From: WHSV01 sp050694055
GTDB taxonomy: Bacteria > Actinomycetota > CADDZG01 > WHSQ01
Assembly (NCBI GenBank): GCA_050694055.1
Contig: JBOGWX010000053.1
Span: 62,001 to 126,000, forward strand
DNA length: 64,000 nt
Direction of reading: 5' to 3'
The translations under genes and the position numbers were made by a program. Below are positions 8,867 to 17,780 of the stretch, in pieces (position 1 is the first letter of the stretch; each line of letters opens with the position of its first letter). A model generated the notes under the pieces. The model ran no database searches. It was not told the origin of the DNA and was given only the letters and a program-made list of their open reading frames with translations.

Positions 8867-9269
8867 CCGGGTCGATGGCTTTCCGCTCGGCGATCGCCGC
8901 TCGCAGGCGATCTATGACCTCTTCGTCCTCCTCTCGGACCTTGTCGACGAAGTAGGCAACGGCGGGGTCCGGGAAGTGGCCGACAAGCCAGTCGACGACC
9001 GATTTGACGGTCGATTTGGCGTACTGCTCGCGGGACACGATGGCCGAGTAATGGTGGGCCGGCTGACCCTCGACTCGTCTCAGGAGGCCCTTGTCGGTGA
9101 GCCGGCCCAGCGTCGTCATCACCGTCGTGTACGCGATGTCGCGGTTGGATTTGAGCGCCTTGTGCACGTCGCGAACGGTGACTTCGTCGCGCTGCCAGAC
9201 GACCTCCATGACCTCAGCTTCGAGAGGTCCCAAGACCTCAGCGAGCGTGTGCTTACGTCTCGGCGCCAT
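8859..9269 (-). CDS. BlaI/MecI/CopY-family transcriptional repressor
   Basis: 136 residues. The N-terminal winged helix (LGPLEAEVMEVVWQRDEVTV, then ALKSNRDIAYTTVMTTLGRLTDKGLL) is diagnostic of the Penicillinase_R family, and the acidic C-terminal helix would dimerise. The downstream M56 peptidase overlaps it by 8 bp, the classic repressor-protease pair. The 78-bp upstream spacer contains CACTAGTG (9330-9337), an 8-bp perfect palindrome that could be part of an autoregulatory operator, although it is not the classical TACA/TGTA dyad. Targets beyond its own operon are unknown. Confidence 0.9.
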   Translation of the reverse strand: MAPRRKHTLAEVLGPLEAEVMEVVWQRDEVTVRDVHKALKSNRDIAYTTVMTTLGRLTDKGLLRRVEGQPAHHYSAIVSREQYAKSTVKSVVDWLVGHFPDPAVAYFVDKVREEDEEVIDRLRAAIAERKAIDPGD

Positions 9270-9347
9270 GTCCCGCTCCCCTGCCTGGTTGAACTGGAGT
9301 AAGAGAGTCTACGACTCGCGAACCCTTTTCACTAGTGTCCTTGTTTG

Positions 9348-10634
9348 TTAGCCCCTGGCGAGTTTCACCAGGTTTGGCATGATCTCGGGCCCCCATAGAT
9401 GACCGAGGGCTCCGTTTCTACTCGCCGTCTCGCCGAAGGTGCCCACGCCGTCGGGACCGACTCCACCGCCTGAGATCAGCAGCGGGACGGGACTGTCGGT
9501 GTGGGCTCGGCGCGCACAACTCGTCGAATGGTCGGCGGTCACCGCGATCACGGCCTTCTTGAGGTCGAGCGAATCCAGAAGTGGAGTGAAGAAGTAACCG
9601 TCGATGTCCTCGATGCTGCGGACCTTGGCGTCATGATCTCCATCGTGCGCAGGGATATCGGGGCCCTTGATATGGATGTAGAGACCGTCGAAACCCCCGA
9701 TGGCCTCCAGGGCCAGTTCGGCCCATTTCTCGTACTGCTCGCGCGGAGGAAGGCCGGTGGGGGCTTCGACCACTCCCATGCCCAAGAGGCGGGCGATGCC
9801 CAGCTCGACGGGCATCTCCACGAAGCAACCCATCTCGGGCCCGAACCTCACCTTGAACGGGACCAGTTTCGGGACGTGGTCGCCTCCGTCGCGCGTCAGG
9901 ATGAAGTTGCCGGGAAGCTTGCCCTCACCCTTGCGCCTGGCATTGATCTCGGATGTGTCGAGCACCTTGAAGGAGCGGCGCAACCAGGTGTTCGTGAGCT
10001 TCGACGCTCGTATGGCGGCCTCGTCGTTCTCCCTGCCCTCGACCGGAGCGACCTTCACGACCTCGTTGTCGAAGGTCTCGAGCGCGACGCCGAGGCTGCC
10101 GTGACGCCCGTAGGCCGGATCTGAGTTCTCGATCTCGGCCGAGAGAGGGCCCTCGTCGCTGCGCAGCACCAGGATGCCCCGGTGACCGACGGTCGCCCTG
10201 AACTCGAACGTGGCGCGGTCCAGCGTGACCTTGCCTTGGACCTCCTCGGCGAGGGCGCGAGCCTCCTCCGAGGTGAGGTCGCGCCCCACCCTGCGGTCGA
10301 CGATGGCCCATCCCTCACCCCGTGGCTCCACGGTCGCGAAGTTGACGCGGTAGGCGAGGTCACCGTCGGTGACCTCGACGCCGGCCCCCACGGACTCGAG
10401 GGGGCCGCGCCCCGTGTGGTGCTCGTGCGGGTCGTAGCCGAGGATGGCGAACACGGCGATATCCGACTCGGGGGCGATGCCCTCGCCGACGGTGGTGACG
10501 TAACCGTTACGTCCGTTTGCCGCCAGCCGGTCGAGCTGCGGTGTTCGAGCGACCTCGAGCGGGGTCTTCCCGTCGAGCGCGTCGAGCGCGTCGTCGCCGA
10601 GCCCATCGAGAATGACGTAGAAGATCTTGTTCAC
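9348..10634 (-). CDS. apgM: 2,3-bisphosphoglycerate-independent phosphoglycerate mutase, archaeal (ApgM) type
   Basis: 428 residues. It interconverts 3- and 2-phosphoglycerate in glycolysis and gluconeogenesis. KIFYVILDGLGDDALDALDG supplies the N-terminal metal Asp of the alkaline-phosphatase superfamily; TVGEGIAPESDIAVFAILGY holds the catalytic Ser region; DGLYIHIKGPDIPAHDGDHD and AVTADHSTSCARRAHTDSP are the ApgM metal motifs. The start is the GTG at 10634, preceded by AAAAGGAGAGGTA; longer readings would run through tpiA in another frame. It follows tpiA by 14 bp and completes a gap-pgk-tpiA-apgM set. Confidence 0.93.
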   Translation of the reverse strand: MNKIFYVILDGLGDDALDALDGKTPLEVARTPQLDRLAANGRNGYVTTVGEGIAPESDIAVFAILGYDPHEHHTGRGPLESVGAGVEVTDGDLAYRVNFATVEPRGEGWAIVDRRVGRDLTSEEARALAEEVQGKVTLDRATFEFRATVGHRGILVLRSDEGPLSAEIENSDPAYGRHGSLGVALETFDNEVVKVAPVEGRENDEAAIRASKLTNTWLRRSFKVLDTSEINARRKGEGKLPGNFILTRDGGDHVPKLVPFKVRFGPEMGCFVEMPVELGIARLLGMGVVEAPTGLPPREQYEKWAELALEAIGGFDGLYIHIKGPDIPAHDGDHDAKVRSIEDIDGYFFTPLLDSLDLKKAVIAVTADHSTSCARRAHTDSPVPLLISGGGVGPDGVGTFGETASRNGALGHLWGPEIMPNLVKLARG

Positions 10635-10648
10635 TACCTCTCCTTTTC

Positions 10649-11422
10649 TTAGGAGCTTTTCGTCGCCTTGACGATCGCAGCGAACTCGGCGGCGTCGAGG
10701 CTGGCGCCTCCCACCAGTGCTCCATCGATGTCGGGCTGGGACGTCAGGGCCTCGGTGTTGCCAGACTTGACGCTGCCCCCGTACTGGATGCGCACCTCGC
10801 CGGCGATGCTCTCGTCGAAGATGTTCGTCAGCACGGCGCGGATGAGTGCGCACACCTTTTGAGCGTCGTCCGGCGTGGCGGTCTTGCCGGTTCCGATCGC
10901 CCATATGGGCTCGTACGCCACGACGAGTTTGCGCGCATCGTCCGGCTTGATGCCGGCGAGGCCCTCGGTGACCTGCGTCGTCACCTTGGTCTCGGTGTCG
11001 CCAGCCTCACGCTCTTGCTCGGTCTCGCCACAACACATGATCGGGACGAGGTCGTTGATGAACGCCGCCCCGACTTTCCGGTTGACCGACTCGTTGGTTT
11101 CGCCGAAGTGCTCCCGTCGTTCCGAGTGCCCCACGATGACGTAGTCGACCTGGAGCGCGGTGAGCATGCCGGGTGCTACTTCACCGGTGAAGGCGCCGTC
11201 TGACTCCCAGTGCATGTTCTGGGCGCCGAGCTTGAAGCGTTGATGACGATCCTCGATGTTCGTTTGGACCGAACGCAGAGCCGTGAACGGAGGACACAGA
11301 GCGACCTCGACCCTGCCGTGATCGTGACCGGCCAGTTCGTGGCCCAGCTGCCCCAGAAAATGAATGGCATCCAGGTGGCTCTTGTTCATCTTCCAGTTGC
11401 CCGCGATCAGCGGAATCCTCAT
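10649..11422 (-). CDS. tpiA: Triosephosphate isomerase
   Basis: 257 residues, usual length. It interconverts dihydroxyacetone phosphate and glyceraldehyde-3-phosphate. The start motif is MRIPLIAGNWKMNKSH (substrate Asn/Lys), the electrophilic His lies in VIVGHSERREHFGET, the catalytic Glu in VVAYEPIWAIGTGKT, and the phosphate loop is IQYGGSVKSGN. The ATG at 11422 has AAGGAGA upstream. It lies between pgk and apgM and would also receive dihydroxyacetone phosphate from the glycerol region. Confidence 0.98.
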   Translation of the reverse strand: MRIPLIAGNWKMNKSHLDAIHFLGQLGHELAGHDHGRVEVALCPPFTALRSVQTNIEDRHQRFKLGAQNMHWESDGAFTGEVAPGMLTALQVDYVIVGHSERREHFGETNESVNRKVGAAFINDLVPIMCCGETEQEREAGDTETKVTTQVTEGLAGIKPDDARKLVVAYEPIWAIGTGKTATPDDAQKVCALIRAVLTNIFDESIAGEVRIQYGGSVKSGNTEALTSQPDIDGALVGGASLDAAEFAAIVKATKSS

Positions 11423-11448
11423 GCGGCTCTCCTTCTTTGCTTGCTTGG

Positions 11449-12645
11449 TTACGACGCTGCTTGCCTCAGTGCGGCGACCCCGGGTAAGTCCTTGCCCTCG
11501 AGCAACTCGAGCGATGCTCCCCCACCCGTCGACAGGTGCGAGACCGCGTCCGTCATCTGGAACTGCGCAAGTGCCGCGGCCGAGTCTCCTCCACCGGCGA
11601 CCGTGAACGCGCCCTCGGCGGTCGCCTCGGAGATGGCCGTCGCAACTCCCAGGGTCCCGGCCGCGTAGTCGGGGATCTCGAAGATGCCCATCGGGCCGTT
11701 CCACAGCACCGTGCGGGCGCCGACGATCGTGGCGGCGAACATCCCGGTGGTCTCGGGTCCGATGTCGACACCCATCCGGTCGCCGATGTCCCTCAGGGGC
11801 ACGGTCTCGTGAGGCGCGCCCTCCTGGGGTTCCGGCGCGGCCACGACGTCGGAAGGCAGGTGGATCGCGACTCCCTTGGCGTCGGCCGACTCGATCATTG
11901 CCTTCACGTCTTGCACGCGCTCCTTCTCTACGAGCGAGCGCCCCACGTCTTGTCCCCGGGCAACGAGCAGGGTGAACGCCATCGCGCCGCCGATACAAAA
12001 GGCGTCGACCCGCTCGAGGAGGTTGCCGATGACGTCGAGTTTGTCCGACACCTTGGCACCGCCCAGCACGGCAACGAAGGGGTGCTCGGGGTCCTCGAGC
12101 AAGCGCCCGAGCTTGCCGACCTCCTCGTGCAGAAGTCGCCCTGCCGCAGACGGGAGGTGCTCCGGCGGCCCCACGATCGACGCATGGGCGCGATGCGATG
12201 CTCCGAAGGCGTCGTTGACGTAGGCGTCCGCGAGCGACGACAGCGCCTTGGCGAAGTCGTCGTCGTTTGCCTCTTCTCCGGGCTCGAAGCGGAGGTTCTC
12301 CAGCAACACGACCTCTGCATCGGAAGCACAAGCCTCTCTGGCCCCGTCACCCACGATCTCTGGCACCGCGGTGACGTCGCGCACGAGCAGCTCCGAGAGT
12401 CGCCGGCCCACTGGAGCGAGCCGCAGCTCGTCGTTCACTTTGCCCTTGGGTCGTCCGAGGTGTGAGCAAACCGCCACGCGCGCTCCCCTATCGAGCAGCG
12501 CATCGAGCGTCGGCAGGGCGGCGCGGATGCGCATGTCGTCGGTGATGGCGCCGTCCTTCAGGGGCACGTTCAGGTCGCAGCGCACGAGCACACGCTTACC
12601 CGACACCTCCAGCTCATCGATCGAGGGAAGTTGTTGGTCACTCAT
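11449..12645 (-). CDS. pgk: Phosphoglycerate kinase
   Basis: 398 residues, full length. It makes ATP and 3-phosphoglycerate from 1,3-bisphosphoglycerate. Motifs are KRVLVRCDLNVPLKDG (N-terminus), CSHLGRPKGK, LLENLRFEPGEE, FVAVLGGAKVSDKLDVI and, in the nucleotide domain, VLWNGPMGIFE and TVAGGGDSAAAL. The gene is preceded by gap with a 70-bp spacer and followed by tpiA. Confidence 0.98.
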   Translation of the reverse strand: MSDQQLPSIDELEVSGKRVLVRCDLNVPLKDGAITDDMRIRAALPTLDALLDRGARVAVCSHLGRPKGKVNDELRLAPVGRRLSELLVRDVTAVPEIVGDGAREACASDAEVVLLENLRFEPGEEANDDDFAKALSSLADAYVNDAFGASHRAHASIVGPPEHLPSAAGRLLHEEVGKLGRLLEDPEHPFVAVLGGAKVSDKLDVIGNLLERVDAFCIGGAMAFTLLVARGQDVGRSLVEKERVQDVKAMIESADAKGVAIHLPSDVVAAPEPQEGAPHETVPLRDIGDRMGVDIGPETTGMFAATIVGARTVLWNGPMGIFEIPDYAAGTLGVATAISEATAEGAFTVAGGGDSAAALAQFQMTDAVSHLSTGGGASLELLEGKDLPGVAALRQAAS

Positions 12646-12715
12646 GTTCGGAGGTTATCCCGTGCGGACCGCGCACGACGATGGTCGAGCGAACGAAACG
12701 CCGCGGACGTCAGAG

Positions 12716-13723
12716 CTAGAGCTTGGCCGCCACCAGCTCGGCGAGGTCCACCAGTCGGTTCGAGTAACCCCATTCGTTGTCGTACCAGCCGAGCACCTTG
12801 ACCATGTTGTCGTTCGTCATCGTCTGCTCCGAGTCGAAGATGCACGAGGCCGGGTTGCCGACGATGTCCGTGCTTACCAGCGGGTCCTCGCTGTACTCGA
12901 GATAGCCCTTGAGGCTCGAGCTCGAGGCGGCTTCGCGGAATGCGTTGTTGACTTCGTCGACCGAGACCTCGGAGCCCACTTGCACGACGAGATCGGTGAT
13001 CGACCCGTCGGGTACGGGGACCCGCAGCGAGATGCCGTCGAGCTTGCCCTTGAGCTCGGGCAGCACCAGAGCGGTGGCTTTGGCGGCGCCGGTGCTCGTC
13101 GGAATGACGTTGATGGCGGCGGCGCGCGCCCGACGGAGGTCGCTATGCGGGAAGTCGAGGATGCGCTGGTCGTTCGTGTACGCGTGGCAGGTCGTCATGA
13201 AACCCCGCTCGATTCCCCAGCTGTCGTGCAGCACCTTGGCGAGCGGCGCGACGCAGTTCGTAGTACACGACGCATTCGAGATGATGTTGTGCTTGTCGGG
13301 GTCGTAGCTGTCGTCGTTGACTCCCAACACGAAGGTTGCATCCTCTTCCTTGGCGGGGGCCGAGATGAGCACCTTCTTTGCGCCGGCATCGATGTGCTTG
13401 CGCGCGTCACCTGCTTTCGTGAAGAAGCCGGTCGACTCGATGACGAGATCGACCCCGAGGTCGCTCCACGGGAGGGCGGCCGGATCGCGCTCCGACAGCA
13501 CCTTGACCTCGGCGCCGTCCACCGTGAAGCCGTCGTCGGTCGCCTTGATCTCCTCGCTGAGCCTTCCCAGCACCGAGTCGTACTTGAGCAGATGCGCCAG
13601 GGTCGCCGAATCGGTCAGGTCGTTGACGGCAACGAGCTCGAGGCTCGAGTTCTTCGCCTTCAGCGCGCGGTACAGGTTCCTGCCGATGCGCCCGAATCCG
13701 TTGATGCCGATGCGCGTTGCCAT
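12716..13723 (-). CDS. gap: Glyceraldehyde-3-phosphate dehydrogenase
   Basis: 335 residues. The Rossmann motif is RIGINGFGRIGRNLYRAL, the catalytic Cys lies in SNASCTTNCVAPL, and the assisting His is in the GFMTTCHAYTNDQ segment; the C-terminus WYDNEWGYSNRLVDL is typical. It is an NAD-type GAPDH of class I. It lies only 45 bp downstream of yvcK, exactly where most Gram-positive genomes place whiA. It is the first gene of the glycolytic block. Confidence 0.98.
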   Translation of the reverse strand: MATRIGINGFGRIGRNLYRALKAKNSSLELVAVNDLTDSATLAHLLKYDSVLGRLSEEIKATDDGFTVDGAEVKVLSERDPAALPWSDLGVDLVIESTGFFTKAGDARKHIDAGAKKVLISAPAKEEDATFVLGVNDDSYDPDKHNIISNASCTTNCVAPLAKVLHDSWGIERGFMTTCHAYTNDQRILDFPHSDLRRARAAAINVIPTSTGAAKATALVLPELKGKLDGISLRVPVPDGSITDLVVQVGSEVSVDEVNNAFREAASSSSLKGYLEYSEDPLVSTDIVGNPASCIFDSEQTMTNDNMVKVLGWYDNEWGYSNRLVDLAELVAAKL

Positions 13724-13768
13724 CGAACTCCTCCTCGAAGTGGTCCATTGATCGTGGTTGGCTCGATC

Positions 13769-14677
13769 CTAATCGGGTCGACGGTCTCTCTCTGCGCCGA
13801 GCGCCTGGAAGGCCTCAGCGAGTGCGCCCGGGTCGTGCACCCCGGCGTCGGTCGAGACGTCGCCCTCGAAGACCTCGATGCCGAGATTCTCGATCGCTCG
13901 ACGGTCGAAATCGATTCCATCCGCCTGGAGCACGGGCGCCTGAACGACGACCGCATCGAGGGTGTTGGCTCCTATGTGGGCGAGGACGGATTCGACGTGC
14001 GCGGTTCCGTCCAGTCCCGAGGTCTCCCCCTTCTGCACTCGGTTGTTGGCCACCAGTATCCGCTTGCCTCGCGCGCCGCGCAGAGCGTCTCGAATCCCCG
14101 GCACCAGCAGCGTGGCGATGAGGCTCGTGAACAGGCTTCCGGGTCCGAGGATGATCTGGTCGGCCGCGCAGATCGCCTGCACCGCTTCGGCACAGGCAGG
14201 CGGGTCGGCCGGCTTGAGGTAGACGGCCTGGATGGGTTGCTCGGTCTGAGCGACCGCCACCTGTCCCCGGACGACGTCGCCGTTCACGAGCGCGCGTAGG
14301 TCTACGATCTCGGTCGTGGACGGGTAGACGCGACCGTCGCACTCCAGCAATTTGCCGGCCTCCTGGACCGCGCTGGTGAAGTCACCGGTCATCTCGGTGA
14401 GCGCGGCGATCAGCAGGTTCCCAAGCGGATGTCCGGTCAGCTCGCCACTTTCGAAACGGTGTTGGTAGAGCCCGGCCATGCTCTCGTTGCGCGCCAGGGC
14501 GATGAGACAATTGCGGATGTCGCCGGGCGGCGGGACGCCCAGCTCGCGCACGAGGCGCCCCGACGAGCCCCCGTCGTCCGCTACGGTTACGACCGCGGCG
14601 ATGTCCTCGGCGTAGAGACGAGCCGCTCGCAGCGACAGGGCAAGGCCGTGGCCCCCTCCGATACCGACGACCCTCAT
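13769..14677 (-). CDS. yvcK: YvcK/CofD-family protein (gluconeogenesis and cell-wall regulator)
   Basis: 302 residues. MRVVGIGGGHGLALSLRAAR and VTVADDGGSSGRLVRELGVP are the nucleotide-sugar-binding signatures of YvcK, and GDIRNCLIAL and GHPLGNLL follow. In Bacillus this protein binds UDP-GlcNAc and is needed on gluconeogenic carbon sources. The ATG at 14677 is 7 bp after the rapZ stop. A longer frame exists upstream but would overlap rapZ, and family alignment starts at MRVVGIGG. Confidence 0.92.
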   Translation of the reverse strand: MRVVGIGGGHGLALSLRAARLYAEDIAAVVTVADDGGSSGRLVRELGVPPPGDIRNCLIALARNESMAGLYQHRFESGELTGHPLGNLLIAALTEMTGDFTSAVQEAGKLLECDGRVYPSTTEIVDLRALVNGDVVRGQVAVAQTEQPIQAVYLKPADPPACAEAVQAICAADQIILGPGSLFTSLIATLLVPGIRDALRGARGKRILVANNRVQKGETSGLDGTAHVESVLAHIGANTLDAVVVQAPVLQADGIDFDRRAIENLGIEVFEGDVSTDAGVHDPGALAEAFQALGAERDRRPD

Positions 14678-14684
14678 GGACGAC

Positions 14685-15575
14685 TCATTGGGTCGGCTCG
14701 CGTGCGACGTCCCGATGAATGACCTTGGCCGAGTAACCCTTGTCCATGATGAACGCGCAGATCTCCTCGGCGAGCGCAACCGAACGATGCCGTCCACCTG
14801 TGCATCCGATGGCAACAGTCAGGTAGTGGCGGCCCTCCCCTTGGTATCCGGGGAGCAGCACCGCGAACAAGTCCTTGACGCGCGCCAGCACGTCGTGCGT
14901 CTGCTCGTGGAGCATCACGTAGTCCTTGACCGGCGCGTCCAATCCGGTGAGCGGCCGCAGCTCGTCTATCCAGTGCGGGTTCGGGAGAAAGCGAACGTCG
15001 AAGACGAGATCTGCATCGAGTGGCAGGCCAAACTTGTAGCCGAACGAGATGACGGTCGTCTTGAGGCCCTCCGAATTGTCGTCGGCGTCGAAGTACGCAC
15101 CGAGTCGCGCGCGTAGCTCACGCACCGACGTCTCGGTCGTGTCGATGATGAGGTCGGCACCGTCACGAAAATGACGCATGAGCTCGCGCTCGCGCTGAAT
15201 GCCGGTGACCAACCGGTCGGAGAGAGGGTGGCGCCGCCGGCTCGACTCGAAACGTTTCTCGAGCTCTTCATCGGACGCCTCGAGAAACACGAGCCGGTAG
15301 TTGCAGTAGTCGCGCCTCAGCTTCTCGAGCTCCTTCGATGCCTCCGCGAAGAAGGTGCCGCCGCGGGCATCGATCACCAACGCCACGCGCCCGATCTCGT
15401 TGTCCGCCTGGTGAAAGACCAACGACAACATCTTGCGAATCAACGCGGGTGGAAGGTTGTCGATCACGAACCAGCCAAGATCCTCGAGCGCTTTGGCCGC
15501 CTCGGACCTGCCGGCTCCCGACAATCCCGTAAGGACGGTCACGTCGACCTCACGCGCCCGTCGTCGTACGTTCAC
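14685..15575 (-). CDS. rapZ: RNase adapter protein RapZ/YvcJ (P-loop nucleotide-binding)
   Basis: 296 residues. The Walker A is TGLSGAGRSEAAKALED near residue 16, followed by WFVIDNLPPALI, a VALVIDAR Walker-B-like strand and the C-terminal IGCTGGRHRSVALAE, the RapZ signature. In E. coli RapZ is an RNA-binding adapter for GlcN6P control; in actinobacteria the role is less clear. The ATG overlaps the uvrC stop by 4 bp, and yvcK follows after 7 bp, the conserved actinobacterial arrangement. Confidence 0.94.
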   Translation of the reverse strand: MNVRRRAREVDVTVLTGLSGAGRSEAAKALEDLGWFVIDNLPPALIRKMLSLVFHQADNEIGRVALVIDARGGTFFAEASKELEKLRRDYCNYRLVFLEASDEELEKRFESSRRRHPLSDRLVTGIQRERELMRHFRDGADLIIDTTETSVRELRARLGAYFDADDNSEGLKTTVISFGYKFGLPLDADLVFDVRFLPNPHWIDELRPLTGLDAPVKDYVMLHEQTHDVLARVKDLFAVLLPGYQGEGRHYLTVAIGCTGGRHRSVALAEEICAFIMDKGYSAKVIHRDVAREPTQ

Positions 15576-17497
15576 GATGCTCTCCTCTCATCCGACGAGT
15601 CGGGACGCTCGTCTCTCTCGTCTCCCCCGCCTGTGGTGCCGCTGAGGTGCAGCGCCTCGAACACGGCTTCCGCTACCGCCTTGGGAACGCCCTGGACTTC
15701 GTACAACTCGTCGAGCGATGCCTCCCTCACGCGCTTGACCGATCCGAAGTGACGAAGCAGCTTCTTACGGCGAACCTCTCCCAATCCTGCGATGTTGTCG
15801 AGCGCGCTCTGCGTCATGCGCTTACCCCGCCGCTTGCGGTGATACGTGACCGCGAAACGGTGTGCCTCATCTCTGATGTGTTGAAGCAGATAGAGCGACT
15901 CAGAGCCACGAGGAATCACGAGCGGCTCTGGACGGGCCGGGACGAAGACCTCCTCCATACGTTTCGCAAGAGCCACGACCGCGACATCGTCGACCCCGAG
16001 TTCGTCCATGACCTCGACCGCCCGGTTGAGCTGTCCCTTACCACCGTCGATGACCACGAGGTTCGGCGGGTAGGCGAACTTGCGGGTCGCGCGATCGTCC
16101 CGGCCGGTATTTCTCTCCTCGAGGTAACGCTGGAAACGCCGTCGGATCACCTCGCCCATGTTGGCGAAATCGTCCTGGCCCTGACTCCACTTGATGGCGA
16201 AACGCCGGTAGTCGCTCCGCTTGGGGAGCCCATCCTCGAAGACGACCATGGAGCCGACGGCCTCGGTCGGTCCGGTGTTGGAGATGTCGAAGCACTCGAT
16301 TCGAAGGGGAGCCTCCTCGAGTACGAGCTGGTCCTGAAGCTCTTTGAGCTGGCGCGACCTCGACGCGAAATCGCTCGAGCGCTTCAAACGATGCTGCGCG
16401 AACTGTTCCTTGGCGTTCTGGGTCACCGTCTTGAGCAAGGCGCGCTTCTCGCCCCTCTGGGGCACGCGCAGCGCCACGCTGGTGCCTCTCTCGGAGGCAA
16501 GCCAGGACTCGATGAGCGCATGCTCCGTGGGTTCGACCGGCACCAGCACCTGCTTCGGCACTTCCGCATCGACATAGGTACGTTCGACGAAGCTCGCGAT
16601 GAGCCGTGCCGTGTCCAGATCCTCGACCTTGTCCACGACGTAACCCTTGCGTCCGGTGACCCGACCCTTGCGCACGAAGAAGACCTGGAAAGCCGCCTCT
16701 AGATCGTCCTCGACCATCCCGATGACGTCCATGTCCTCGCCCTTGGACGACACCATCTGCTGCTTCTCGATGGCTTTGCGAACGTTGTCGAGTTGGTCTC
16801 GGAGCTTCGCCGCGTGCTCGTACTCCTGCTTGGAGGCGGCGGCCGTCATCTCGGCCTGGAGCCGGTCGAGCACCGGCTTGGTGTCACCCTCGAGGAAGCT
16901 GCACAGCTCGAGTGCGATCTGGCGGTGCTCCTCGGGGCCGACGGCGCCCACACAGGGCCCGGCGCAGCGCTCGATGTGAAACAGGAGGCAGGGCCGGCCG
17001 CGCCGGTGGCAGCGATCGAACACCCCCTGCGAGCAGGTTCGCATCGGAAAGGTCCGAAGCAGGAGGTCGAGCGTGTCGCGGATCGAATAGGCGTGGGCAT
17101 AGGGCCCGAAGTACTTGACCCCCTTGCGCTTGCGCCCTCGCAGGACTCGGGCTCGGGGAATCTCCTCGTCGAGCGTGACCGCAAGATAGGGGTAGCTCTT
17201 GTCGTCGCGGTAACGGACGTTGTAGCGCGGACGATGCTGCTTGATGAGGGTGACCTCGAGCTGCAGAGCCTCGACCTCGTTGCCGACCACGATCCACTCG
17301 ACGTCCGCCGCCGCCTCGACCATCGCGGCGGTTCGAGGATGGAGATCGCCGGCGAAGTAGTTCGAGAGCCGGGAGCGCAGCGACTTCGCCTTGCCCACGT
17401 AGATCACCCGCCGGGCGGCATCGAGAAACATGTAGACGCCCGGTGAGGTCGGGATCGAACCCGCTTCGGGTCGCTTCAGGGTCCTGCGAACTCGCAT
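15572..17497 (-). CDS. uvrC: Excinuclease ABC subunit C
   Basis: 641 residues, standard length. The N-terminal GIY-YIG nuclease (SPGVYMFLDAARRVIYVGKA, then LRSRLSNYF) makes the 3' incision. A Cys cluster (TCSQGVFDRCHRRGRPC, then ERCAGPC) follows, then a UVR motif around residues 205-240 for UvrB contact, an RNase H-like C-terminal nuclease (RIECFDISNTGPTEAVGSMV) and tandem helix-hairpin-helix motifs (IAGLGEVRRKKLLRHFGS). It works with UvrA and UvrB in nucleotide-excision repair. It is the first gene of the uvrC-rapZ-yvcK unit. Confidence 0.98.
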   Translation of the reverse strand: MRVRRTLKRPEAGSIPTSPGVYMFLDAARRVIYVGKAKSLRSRLSNYFAGDLHPRTAAMVEAAADVEWIVVGNEVEALQLEVTLIKQHRPRYNVRYRDDKSYPYLAVTLDEEIPRARVLRGRKRKGVKYFGPYAHAYSIRDTLDLLLRTFPMRTCSQGVFDRCHRRGRPCLLFHIERCAGPCVGAVGPEEHRQIALELCSFLEGDTKPVLDRLQAEMTAAASKQEYEHAAKLRDQLDNVRKAIEKQQMVSSKGEDMDVIGMVEDDLEAAFQVFFVRKGRVTGRKGYVVDKVEDLDTARLIASFVERTYVDAEVPKQVLVPVEPTEHALIESWLASERGTSVALRVPQRGEKRALLKTVTQNAKEQFAQHRLKRSSDFASRSRQLKELQDQLVLEEAPLRIECFDISNTGPTEAVGSMVVFEDGLPKRSDYRRFAIKWSQGQDDFANMGEVIRRRFQRYLEERNTGRDDRATRKFAYPPNLVVIDGGKGQLNRAVEVMDELGVDDVAVVALAKRMEEVFVPARPEPLVIPRGSESLYLLQHIRDEAHRFAVTYHRKRRGKRMTQSALDNIAGLGEVRRKKLLRHFGSVKRVREASLDELYEVQGVPKAVAEAVFEALHLSGTTGGGDERDERPDSSDERRAS

Positions 17498-17552
17498 CGG
17501 CCCATTGTCGCCGATCGAATGGAAAGCTCCGGCGAATCCCGGCGCTCACGCG

Positions 17553-17577
17553 AAAGAGCCGCCCCGGAGGGCGGCCC
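17553..17577 (-). terminator. Rho-independent-like terminator before uvrC
   Basis: On the minus strand GCCGCC-CTCCGG-GGCGGC forms a G+C-only stem followed by TCTTTCG. It lies just after the 21-residue reading frame at 17593-17658 and would isolate the mce region from uvrC. Confidence 0.5.
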
Positions 17578-17592
17578 CGCGATGCCCGGTCC

Positions 17593-17658
17593 CTAGGACC
17601 AGGAGATGCCCGTTGCGACTACCAGAGCGGCGAATAAGAAGCTGAACAGCCGGCTCAT
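17593..17658 (-). CDS. 21-residue hydrophobic small peptide
   Basis: The ATG at 17658 has a strong GGGGGAGG ribosome-binding site 5 nt upstream. It encodes a peptide beginning MSRLFSFLFAALVVATG and ending in ISWS, a single short membrane segment, and stops with TAG. A terminator-like hairpin follows within 20 bp. The combination of strong ribosome-binding site, hydrophobic peptide and terminator suggests a genuine small membrane protein transcribed as its own unit downstream of the mce operon. No family recognised. Confidence 0.45.
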   Translation of the reverse strand: MSRLFSFLFAALVVATGISWS

Positions 17659-17754
17659 CTGAACCTCCCCCTGAGTGAGTCGGAAGCACATGACACCACG
17701 CCGGCGGCCCCTCCACAATTCCCCGATGGGGTACGGCTGGCGACCCGACCGGGT

Positions 17755-17780
17755 GAAAAGCCCGGGCGACGGACCCGGCT
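17755..17780 (-). terminator. Probable terminator at the end of the mce operon
   Basis: Minus-strand AGCCGGG-TCCGTCG-CCCGGGCT followed by TTTTC, overlapping the last codons of the final mce gene. The stem has one bulged base. It is well placed to end the six-gene transcript. Confidence 0.5.

Noticed and set aside
10649..12331. Long minus-strand frame that would extend tpiA to 560 residues
   Set aside because: The extension overlaps pgk in another frame and is Arg/Gly-rich nonsense; tpiA has its own ATG and ribosome-binding site at 11422.
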